A DNA stretch of 64,000 nt from Balanoglossus misakiensis (Eukaryota > Hemichordata), in assembly GCA_040954595.2 (NCBI GenBank), contig CM082595.2, positions 8,122,001 to 8,186,000 on the forward strand. The letters run 5' to 3'. The position numbers and the translations under genes are program-made. The notes under the pieces were generated by a model, which was given only the letters and a program-made list of their open reading frames with translations, was not told where the DNA came from and did not search any database. Below are positions 41,518 through 51,009 of this stretch, piece by piece; position 1 is the stretch's first letter; the number at the start of each line of letters is the position of its first letter.

Positions 41518-41749
41518 GTGGATGATGTGAGCTCAGAAGAAAATCATGCATTAATTGCTGAAAGCAATGATCAAAGTGTCGAGCACAAGTAACAAGGTCT
41601 GATTTGATCAGTTCCGACTTTGTGTTCCACGACATATTTAATATATCATTGTCTGTGTACTCCTTTTCATGAACTGTCTTGCCAAGAATTTTCAGCAGAT
41701 GTATCCATTTGGACCGGTTCACATAATTCAGAAGCAAGATTTGTACCAT
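41408..41749 (-). pseudogene. Helentron 2 Rep, HUH-containing part
   Basis: Carries IQDYFYRVEFKQRGSPHVHM with the HVH catalytic pair (41,453-41,461). The preceding ~190 residues of the Rep N-domain seen in Helentron 1 are missing, so this piece joins the upstream part across a deletion and frameshift near 41,710. Confidence 0.85.
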
Positions 41750-42950
41750 TATTGTTCAAAAATTCTTCCCAGTTATCATCAGACTCATTTTGATCACAAA
41801 CGTTCCAATTTGTACCAATTGTTATCTTTTCTGCTTTATACAAAGGACTGTTTTCAACTAACCACTTTGCTGCTATTAAAACTTTCTGAGGTCTAACATT
41901 TTCAACTTGGTAGGCATGATTGTAGCTGATTTTCCTCTTGAATTTGACTGGTATTGTTTGTGATTCATTGATAGTTCTCGGTAATGTCGAAACAGTACTA
42001 GAGACATCTGCTATGACATTGACAATATTGCCTTTGAGACTAATTTGTCTACCCCGTGGCAATTCTCTTATTTGCATGAAAGGAATACGCAAGGCCACAA
42101 GTCTTTCTTCAAGTGGATGTAATTGTAACTCTGGTGGGATTACTGGAAATGACATTTTGTTTGCTACAGCACAGGGTGGCAGCTTTGAGTCTTTTAAATA
42201 CGAGTAGCAAGTTCTACATAATGGTGACATTTCATCAGTTGTGGCATTTGCATTTACATGGGTTGATGAAAATAATGAAAATTTACTTTGGATATTATTG
42301 TAGTTTACAACACTTTCTCTGTACCACAGCTGTTCACAGCACACACATACAAATGTTGGACCATTCTGAACTGATTTATGAAATACATCAATAAGCTCTT
42401 TAATTGATTTGGCACCAACACAATTTCTGTTAATTTTCTTAGCTCTTGCATCTGCTTCCCTTTCAGATTGTCTGTACACTTCATCAGACCGTCTTAATTT
42501 CATTGATTCAACATTTCTCTGTTGTTCATGTTGTCTGTACATTTCATCAGACCGTCTTAATTTCATTGATTCAACATTTCTCTGTTGTTCACGTTGTCTG
42601 TAAACTTCATCGGACCGTCTCAATTTCATTGATTGAACATTTCTCTGTTGTTCACTTTGTATGTACCCTTGATCGGACTGTCTTAATATCATTGATTGAA
42701 CATTTCTCTGTTGTTCACATTTTCTGTACACTTCATCAGACCGTCTTAATTTCATTGATTCTACATTTCTCTGCTGTTCATTTTGCCTCCACCAACTATT
42801 AGATCTTTTGATTCTTTTATATGATAAGTCTCTTTGTTTTTCATTCTCCTTAAAGTCAACATTTTTTCTTTTTTCTTGCTTTCTCTTCTTGTCTCTCTCT
42901 TTTTCCCTTTCCCTATAACTTGCAAAGCCTATATTATGTGTTGTGATCAT
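41667..42950 (-). pseudogene. Helentron 2 charged repeats and Cys-rich region
   Basis: About 130 residues of Lys/Arg/Glu-rich repeats are followed by FVCVCCEQLWYRESV, CRTCYSYLKDSKLPPCA and LEERLVALRIPFMQIRELPR. The last matches LEQHLIALHIPFMKMMALPR in Helentron 1. This is the region between OTU and Rep. Confidence 0.85.
42470..42790 (-). repeat. 60-bp coding repeat in Helentron 2 (20 residues, 5 copies)
   Basis: Consensus EQQRNVESMKLRRSDEVYRQ, in frame. It occupies the same place between OTU and Cys-rich regions as the unrelated 66-bp repeat of Helentron 1. Confidence 0.9.
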
Positions 42951-43447
42951 ATCATGTGTTTGCCCGATTCATGATCAGAGTCCTCAAGTGTCTGTGTAAG
43001 ATGTGTATCTGTTATCTCATGGAAGTCATAGTGACCACTATCAATTTGTCCTTGTTCACGGATTGCATGATATAACAGGTGTATTGTCACTGAGGAATCA
43101 CCCTCTATGAGAAATGGTTCATTGAGAATATCTAAATGAACTGCAATCTTCACATTGTATGCTGAAGCAGCTGCAGTTATTTCAATATGGCCACCAAAAG
43201 TTGCAAAACCTGGATCAGATTTAGACATGTACTGCCTGTAGTCATCTTGATTATTTACACTAAATCTCTGATATTCAGCAATAATGAAATCTTTATATTC
43301 ATCCCAATGATCACATATATAGTTTACAGTTTGTAATCTAACAGCATTATGATGAATCTGAGTTGCAAATAGGCCTTGACTTATAGCCCTAAATAGACAA
43401 TTGCCATCACCCTCAATAACAACCTTTCTATAAGAATTTGATGACAT
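42947..43447 (-). pseudogene. Helentron 2 OTU domain
   Basis: 166 codons with the OTU signature VIEGDGNCLFRAISQG and a distal His (SGHYDFHEI). It opens at a plausible start (MSSNSYRKVV) and ends HMI. The next segment is in another frame, so the fusion is broken here. Alone it could still encode an OTU-type cysteine protease fold. Confidence 0.85.
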
Positions 43448-43835
43448 TGTCTTTTATGTTGGAGATGCAACTTTCTCTTTTTATTTTTGGCCTTTGTGCT
43501 TAATTTCTTTACTCTCATTGTATTGATGTATTCAACTTGTTACAGATGTGATGTGATTCCTTCAGATTATTCAAGTACTTACAGTATCAAAAAGATATGA
43601 TCTGGAGTAAATGCTGTTGTGTTTCACTCAAGAACTCCTCTACAAATGGTCTCTGTATTTCTCTAGGATGGATTATTTGATAAAACACCAAGAATAAATA
43701 AAATATATCTCTGTATGTTGTGAATATATATCTTGTGGCAGTCACACTAAGATAAAAGCAAGTACTCAAATCTTCCAATTTTCAAATATTTAATTGATTC
43801 TTATGATAGCAAGTGTGATTATTATAATAGTGAGC
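43448..43835. other. 5' flank of Helentron 2, no gene
   Basis: AT-rich with no supported frame. It separates the OTU start from the minisatellite. Confidence 0.5.
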
Positions 43836-46800
43836 GTTCAATGAGCCTTCCAATGGCCGAATGTGCAAATATGAGCCTTTCAACGGCCAAATATGAGCCT
43901 TCTAACGGCCAAATGTTCAAATATGAGCCTTCCAACGGCCAAATATGCAAGTATGAGCCTTCAAACAGCCAAATATGAGCCTTCTAAAGGCCAAATGTTC
44001 AAAAATGAGCCTTCCAACGGCCAAATGTGCAAATATGAGCCTTTCAACGGCCAAATGTGCAAATATGAGCCTTTCAACGGCCAAATATGCAAGTATGAGC
44101 CTTCAAACAGCCAAATATGACCCTTCTAACGGCCAAATGTGCAAATATGAGCCTTCCAACCGCCAAATGTGCAAATATGAGCCTTTCAACGGCCAAATAT
44201 GCAAGTATGAGCCTTCAAACAGCCAAATATGAGCCTTCTAACGGCCAAATGTTCAAATATGAGCCTTCCAACGGCCAAATGTGCAAATATGAGCCTTCCA
44301 ACGGCCAAATGTTAAATATGAGCCTTCCAACGGCCAATTGTGCAAATATGAGCCTTCAAACGGCCAAATGTGCAAATATGAGCCTTCAAACGGCCAAATA
44401 TGCAAGTATGAGCCTTCCAACGGCCAAATGTGCAAATATGAGCCTTCCAACGGCCAAATGTGCAAATATGAGCCTTCCAACGGCCAAATGTGCAAATATG
44501 AGCCTTTCAACGGCAAAATGTACAAATATGTGCTTTCAACGGCCAAATATGCAAGTATGAGCCTTCAAACAGCCAAATATGAGCCTTCTAACGGCCAAAT
44601 GTTCAAATATGAGCCTTCCAACGGCCGAATGTGCAAATATGAGCCTTTCAACGGCCAAATATGCAAGTATGAGCCTTCAAACAGCCAAATATGACCCTTC
44701 TAACGGCCAAATGTGCAAATATGAGCCTTTCAACGGCCAAATGTTCAAATATGAGCCTTCCAACGGCCAAATGTGCAAATATGAGCCTTCCAACGGCCAA
44801 ATGTTCAAATATGAGCCTTTCAACGGCCAAATATGCAAGTATGAGCCTTCAAACAGCCAAATATGACCCTTCTAACGGCCAAATGTGCAAATATGAGCCT
44901 TCCAACGGCCAAATGTGCAAATATGAGCCTTTCAACGGCCAAATATGCAAGTATGAGCCTTCAAACAGCCAAATATGAGCCTTCTAACGGCCAAATGTTC
45001 AAATATGAGCCTTCCAACGGCCAAATGTGCAAATATGAGCCTTCCAACGGCCAAATGTACAAATATGAGCCTTCAAACAGCCAAATATGAGCCTTCCAAC
45101 GGCCAAATGTGCAAATATGAGCCTTCCAACGGCCAAATGTGCAAATATGAGCCTTCCAACGGCCAAATGTTCAAATATGAGCCTTTCAACGGCCAAATAT
45201 GCAAGTATGAGCCTTCAAACAGCCAAATATGAGCCTTCTAACGGCCAAATGTGCAAATATGAGCCTTCAAACGGCCAAATGTGCAAATATGAGCCTTCTA
45301 AAGGCCAAATGTGCAAATATGAGCCTTCAAACGGCCAAATGTGCAAATATGAGCCTTCTAACGGCCAAATGTGCAAATATGAGCCTTCAAACGGCCAAAT
45401 GTGCAAATATGAGCCTTCCAACGGCCAAATATGAGCCTTCCAACGGCCAAATGTGCAAATATGAGCCTTCCAACGGCCAAATGTGCAAATATGAGCCTTC
45501 CAACGGCCAAATGTGCAAATATGAGCCTTTCAACGGCCAAATATGCAAGTATGAGCCTTCAAACAGCCAAATATGAGCCTTCTAACGGCAAAATGTACAA
45601 ATATGTGCTTTCAACGGCCAAATATGCAAGTATGAGCCTTCAAACAGCCAAATATGAGCCTTCTAACGGCCAAATGTTCAAATATGAGCCTTCTAACGGC
45701 CAAATGTGCAAATATGAGCCTTTCAACGGCCAAATATGCAAGTATGAGCCTTCAAACAGCCAATCATGAGCCTTCTAACGGCCAAATGTGCAAATATGAG
45801 CCTTCCAACGGCCGAATGTGCAAATATGAGCCTTTCAACGGCCAAATATGCAAGTATGAGCCTTCAAACAGCCAAATATGAGCCTTCTAACGGCCAAATG
45901 TTCAAATATGAGCCTTCCAACGGCCAAATGTGCAAATATGAGCCTTTCAACGGCCAAATGTTCAAATATGAGCCTTCCAACGGCCAAATGTGCAAATATG
46001 AGCCTTTCAACGGCCAAATATGCAAGTATGAGCCTTCAAACAGCCAAATATGAGCCTTCTAACGGCCAAATGTGCAAATATGAGCCTTCAAACGGCCAAA
46101 TGTGCAAATATGAGCCTTCTAAAGGCCAAATGTGCAAATATGAGCCTTCAAACGGCCAAATGTGCAAATATGAGCCTTCTAACGGCCAAATGTGCAAATA
46201 TGAGCCTTCAAACGGCCAAATGTGCAAATATGAGCCTTCCAACGGCCAAATGTGCAAATATGAGCCTTCAAACAGCCAAATATGAGCCTTCCAACGGCCA
46301 AATGTGCAAATATGAGCCTTCCAACGGCCAAATGTGCAAATATGAGCCTTCCAACGGCCAAATGTGCAAATATGAGCCTTTCAACGGCCAAATATGCAAG
46401 TATGAGCCTTCAAACAGCCAAATATGAGCCTTCTAACGGCAAAATGTACAAATATGTGCTTTCAACGGCCAAATATGCAAGTATGAGCCTTCAAACAGCC
46501 AAATATGAGCCTTCTAACGGCCAAATGTTCAAATATGAGCCTTCTAACGGCCAAATGTGCAAATATGAGCCTTTCAACGGCCAAATATGCAAGTATGAGC
46601 CTTCAAACAGCCAATCATGAGCCTTCTAACGGCCAAATGTGCAAATATGAGCCTTCCAACGGCCGAATGTGCAAATATGAGCCTTTCAACGGCCAAATAT
46701 GCAAGTATGAGCCTTCAAACAGCCAAATATGAGCCTTCTAACGGCCAAATGTTCAAATATGAGCCTTCCAACGGCCAAATGTGCAAATATGAGCCTTTCA

Positions 46801-47705
46801 ACGGCCAAATGTTCAAATATGAGCCTTCCAACGGCCAAATGTGCAAATATGAGCCTTCCAACGGCCAAATGTTCAAATATGAGCCTTTCAACGGCCAAAT
46901 ATGCAAGTATGAGCCTTCAAACAGCCAAATATGAGCCTTCTAACGGCCAAATGTGCAAATATGAGCCTTCAAACGGCCAAATGTGCAAATATGAGCCTTC
47001 TAAAGGCCAAATGTGCAAATATGAGCCTTCAAACGGCCAAATGTGCAAATATGAGCCTTCAAACGGCCAAATGTGCAAATATGAGCCTTCAAACGGCCAA
47101 ATGTGCAAGTATGAGCCTTCCAACGGCCAAATATGCAAGTATGAGCCTTCCAACGGCCAAATATGCAAGTATGAGCCTTTCAACGGCCAAATATGCAAGT
47201 ATGAGCCTTCAAACAGCCAAATATGAGCCTTCTAACGGCAAAATATACAAATATGTGCTTTCAACGGCCAAATATGCAAGTATGAGCCTTCAAACAGCCA
47301 AATATGAGCCTTCTAACGGCCAAATGTTCAAATATGAGCCTTCTAACGGCCAAATGTGCAAATATGAGCCTTTCAACGGCCAAATATGCAAGTATGAGCC
47401 TTCAAACAGCCAATCATGAGCTTTCTAACGGCCAAATGTGCAAATATGAGCCTTTCAACGGCCAAATGTGCAAATATGAGCCTTCTAATGGCCAAATGTG
47501 CAAATATGAGCCTTTCAACGGCCAAATGTGCAAATATGAGCCTTTCAACGGCCAAATGTGCAAATATGAGCTTTTCAACGGCCAAATATGCAAGTATGAG
47601 CCTTCAAACACCCAAATATGAGCCTTCTAATGGCCAAATGTTCAAATGTGAGCCTTCCAATGGCCAAATATGCAAGTATGAGCCTTTAAACAGCCAAATG
47701 TGAGC
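43836..47705. repeat. 30-bp minisatellite, about 125 units, with higher-order structure
   Basis: Core unit: GAGCCTTCCAACGGCCAAAT plus GTGCAAATAT. Variants end TTCAAATAT, ATGCAAGTAT or lack about 10 bp. Longer blocks repeat: the segment starting 45,431 recurs at 46,282 (851 bp on) with identical translation over 112 codons, and the 45,654 and 45,766 segments recur at the same offset. Many overlapping frames stay open on both strands because 30 is divisible by three and several frames of the unit lack a stop. These are not genes. Confidence 0.96.
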
Positions 47706-49585
47706 CTGTTAATGACCAAATCAATGTCTTGAGCAGTCTCACACGACTTCGTCTTGTAGATGTAATCTGTAAAATAAATAAAAACAATGTATGGTTTGAG
47801 TGGTAGCTGTGCAAAAGTGAAAGTTAAAAAAACAGTAGAAAGTACATGCCAATTAAATGTCACCCTATCATAAAATACTGCGAATGACAAAAGTATTGCT
47901 CCCATTTGATAACAACTTTTTTTGAATAACTGCAACAAATATGAGTCATGTACCCCATCCTGAACTGCATAAAAAGATAAGTCTATGGAATTCTCTTTGA
48001 TCAAAAATGGCAAGAAATATACCAAAAAGTATTAATATTTCACCAGATTTCAACAAATCTGATTTCTGTTCATGCCTAAGAACCTCTTTAACAAGTTTCA
48101 AATTTCACCACCGTTTGCACAAATGTGATTCAGGTAAGCCCTATGAACCTTCATACCAAGATTCCAATCAATTGGACATGTAATTTCAGAGAAGAAATTT
48201 TTTTAACAAAACTGCAGAAAATTCCCCCAAAAAATCATAAAAAATAGCAAACACCAGATACTGACTCCACCTGAACAAAATCATACGAGGTCTTCCCAAA
48301 GTATTTGCACACCAATGCACGCCAATTTTTAACTGAATCTGATCCGCTGTTATTAATTTTTTTCAATTTTGACTATTTGAAAATTTTTCCAGTTAATACC
48401 AGTATGCATTTTTCGCAATAACAATTTCTATGTACACACTAAATATCAGTAGTTTCAAGTTGTTGATGTTGATGGACATACACATACATACATCAATACA
48501 TTTAGACGAAACTGATCCATTCACAAAATACATAATTCTGTATGAGGCACACATACAGACATACATAGACGACGGACACCAACTTATGCTATATGCTGAC
48601 ATTGATATACATGTTAGCCAAAAACCAAAATCAACCTCAAAATAAACATTAAAATATATTGCACCACCATGAGAAGACAAATTCATTTTTCGACAAATTT
48701 TCTGGGGCGTCATTGATATAGCATGGCATATTGTCAAAGTACGTAGTCTCTGTAATAAGATTCCATACACACAAAATGGTAACCTTGGAAGTCCAGCTGA
48801 CGTAGTTATGCAATGGCGTCTTGTGTATTCCGTCGCCAAAAAATCATCGTAAAATTGATAGTCAGGGTCACAATTCAAGACGACTTTCTCTAAATTCTTT
48901 ATGAATGGATTAAATCGAAATCGAAATGATGACGTATGACGTACGGAATGACATCTGAACAGACATTCAATGTTATCATTCTCGCTCGATCACATATTGG
49001 GTAGGCCATCTAGCAATCGCTATATAGTATTGGCAATAACAGACTGTCTATAAACACACAAAACGGATTTTACTGTTGAGTGTGATCAACCGCCATGTTA
49101 TTTTTCTCTGAACAATAGACAAATAGAAAGCCTGGTGACATTTTGAGATTGACTGCGTGAGGACCACAATATGCGTGAATCATTTACGGTTTGTCTTGAT
49201 GAATGGGTCACGTCATAGTCATAACACGGATTCGGCTGCACGCCAATTATCCGCCATATTGTCTCCATTAACTTACTCGTAAGTAGTTTCAAACTTCATT
49301 TGAAAAGAGTAAAACACATACCTGACTTCGTCTGATGGTCCTGTAGATTAACAATTTACACTCTATGAAGCAACTAAACAACGTTAGCTTCCTTGTGGAT
49401 TCACGTAGGGAAGTTATTCGTAACGACGGGTACAGCGTCTGAGCATGGACAGAACCACGGCAATATCGCCAGGAATGTCTCATTTCACAGCGCCCTCACA
49501 GTCAATCTCTTCGATGAATCGTTTACACTGGTCATACGTGGCGATACCGTGCATTAGAAAAATTAAAAATTTGATAATTTCATTA
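47706..49585. other. unique-looking AT-rich sequence, no confirmed gene
   Basis: The 161-codon minus-strand frame at 48,393-48,878 begins MNCDPDYQFYDDF but becomes low in complexity and has no domain, so I do not call it. Sequence near 48,930 has two TGACGTA motifs (CREB/ATF-like), and 49,249 has CCGCCATATTG (YY1-like). A promoter is possible but unsupported. Confidence 0.35.
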
Positions 49586-49745
49586 CTATCCAAGCCACAC
49601 CCACCAAAACCTTTTCAGTTCTTGCCATATGATATCTGAACCTGTCTACTAAATTTGGTTGAAATCGGTTCAGCGGTTCTTGAGATATCGGGTATACAGA
49701 CAGACACACACACACACAGACGTCGCTAAACTATAAGCTCACGTG
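49586..49745 (+). repeat. interspersed repeat ending in a CAGACA/CA tract
   Basis: From CCACACCCACCAAAACCTTT through GTTCAGCGGTTCTTGAGATA to ACAGACAGACACACACAC. A diverged copy lies at 59,230-59,370. The arrangement resembles the 3' part of a SINE-like or MITE-like family common in invertebrates; the class is not determined. Confidence 0.55.
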
Positions 49746-49865
49746 ATTTTCATGTGAGCTAAAAAAAGCAGCGTAGATATTGGAGTGAATTGGATTTATG
49801 AAAATGATAAAAATTACACTTATAATGTCGTTAAAAGTTCTCACAAAAAAAAAAGAAATAGAAAA

Positions 49866-49940
49866 AAAGTGGTCTCGAACCAACATCAGTCGACACCTTC
49901 AGGTAAAAGGCTAGCCTGCCTGAACCTTTCGCCATCATGA
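49866..49940 (-). ncRNA. tRNA-like Pol III unit (copy 1)
   Basis: On the minus strand there is an A-box-like TGGCGAAAGG (49,925-49,934). Then come an anticodon-arm-like GCCTT-TTACCTG-AAGGT hairpin, a perfect B-box GGTTCGAGACC (49,871-49,881) 53 bases after the A-box start, and a run of T right after CCAC, as in a Pol III terminator. The cloverleaf is imperfect, so this is tRNA-derived rather than a working tRNA. Confidence 0.45.
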
Positions 49941-50391
49941 TGTGTACTCGAAAAAGTCGGAAATTTTCCGCACTATATTGCAGCATAACTCCAATGATCT
50001 TATTTGCGCCGCAGCGGTGCAAATACGAGTTCCCTGCACCGCAGCGTTGCGAATAAGATTTCCCTCCCCAACAACGATCTGACCGTTCTTTATTTCGGCG
50101 ACAGAAAACATTTCATTACGGCCTAAATAACAACTTTTTCGCTCCTTGGTTGGTCATGCGGACGGAAAGACAGGGTTTTAGCGAGTTTATCTTTCTCTCT
50201 GCTGAGCACTCTGTTATTCAGACTTGCCCAAGTGAACCGCGACAAAAAATGGCCAAATTTCTCTGCATGTTTGTTATACCAGACAGATAAAAAACGCAGC
50301 GTAGATATTGACATGAATTGGATTTATGAAAATGTTAAAAATTACAATGAAAATGTCGTTAAAAGTTCTCACAAAAAAGAAATAGAAAAAG

Positions 50392-50465
50392 AAATTGGTC
50401 TCGAACCAACATCAGTCGACACCTTCAGGTAAAAGGCTAGCCTTCCTGAACCTTTCCCCATCACG
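50392..50465 (-). ncRNA. tRNA-like Pol III unit (copy 2)
   Basis: B-box at 50,397-50,407 is intact. The A-box is TGGGGAAAGG (50,451-50,460). Confidence 0.4.
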
Positions 50466-50528
50466 ACGTGGACTCGAAAAAGTCGGACATTTTCCGCACT
50501 ATATTGCAGCATAACTCCAATGATTTTC

Positions 50529-50577
50529 TTTGCACCGCAGCGGTGCAAATAAGATTTCACTGCACCGCAGCGGTGCA
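50529..50577. repeat. paired perfect palindromes
   Basis: 10-bp arms TTTGCACCGC around a single A at 50,529-50,549, then TGCACCGCAGCGGTGCA at 50,561-50,577. Variants recur in every unit (near 50,008, 54,250, 54,777 and 55,303). Confidence 0.85.
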
Positions 50578-51009
50578 AATAAGAGTTCCCTGCATCGCAG
50601 CGGTGCGAATAAGATTTCCCTCTCCAACAACGATCTTACCGTTCTTTATTCACTCCTCGGCGACAAAAACGTTTTATTACGGCCTAAATAACGACTTTTT
50701 GGCTCCTTGGTTGGTCATGCGGACGGAAAGACACGGTTTTAGCGAGTTTATCTTTCTCTCTGCTGAGCACTCCGTATTCAGACTTGCCCAAGTGAACCGC
50801 GACAAAAAATGGCCAAGTTTCCCTGCATTCTACTTATACCCGACAGATGAAAAAAGCAGCGTAGATATTGAAATGAATTGGATTTATGAAAATGATAAAA
50901 ATTACAATTATAATGTCGTTAAAAGTTCTCACAAAAAAAAAGAAATAGAAAAATAAAGTGGTCTCTAACCAACATCAGTCGACACCTTCGGGTAAAAGGC
51001 TAGCCTTCC

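Larger units (their letters stand above)
37364..43447 (-). pseudogene. Helentron 2, broken (OTU, Rep, helicase, endonuclease in six or more frame pieces)
   Basis: The domain order matches Helentron 1: OTU, charged repeats, Cys-rich region, Rep with HUH, PIF1-like helicase, endonuclease. It is cut by frameshifts near 42,950, 41,710, 41,480, 39,160-38,950 and 38,220-38,035, by loss of the first half of the Rep N-domain near 41,710, and by a palindromic insert at 40,258-40,701. Protein similarity to Helentron 1 is clear but not close, so it is a different family rather than a recent copy. Confidence 0.9.
49768..51009. repeat. tandem repeat of about 540 bp with tRNA-like unit, block 1
   Basis: Units restart at GCAGCGTAGATATTG near 49,768, 50,296 and 50,856. 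Each has, in plus order, a tRNA-like segment on the minus strand, the GCACCGCAGCGGTGC palindromes, and a conserved stretch around GAGTTTATCTTTCTCTCTGC. The third unit is cut by the LINE at about 51,010. Confidence 0.9.

Noticed and set aside
43893-47621. Dozens of open frames of 60-165 codons in the minisatellite
   Set aside because: The 30-bp period is divisible by three, so several frames of the unit stay open. No start context, no non-repeat part.
43836-47705. CRISPR-like array (regular short repeats)
   Set aside because: Units are contiguous with no unique spacers, and the DNA is eukaryotic.
48393-48878. 161-codon minus-strand frame
   Set aside because: The first part has reasonable composition, but the rest is low-complexity and motif-free. 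Left uncalled without transcript support.
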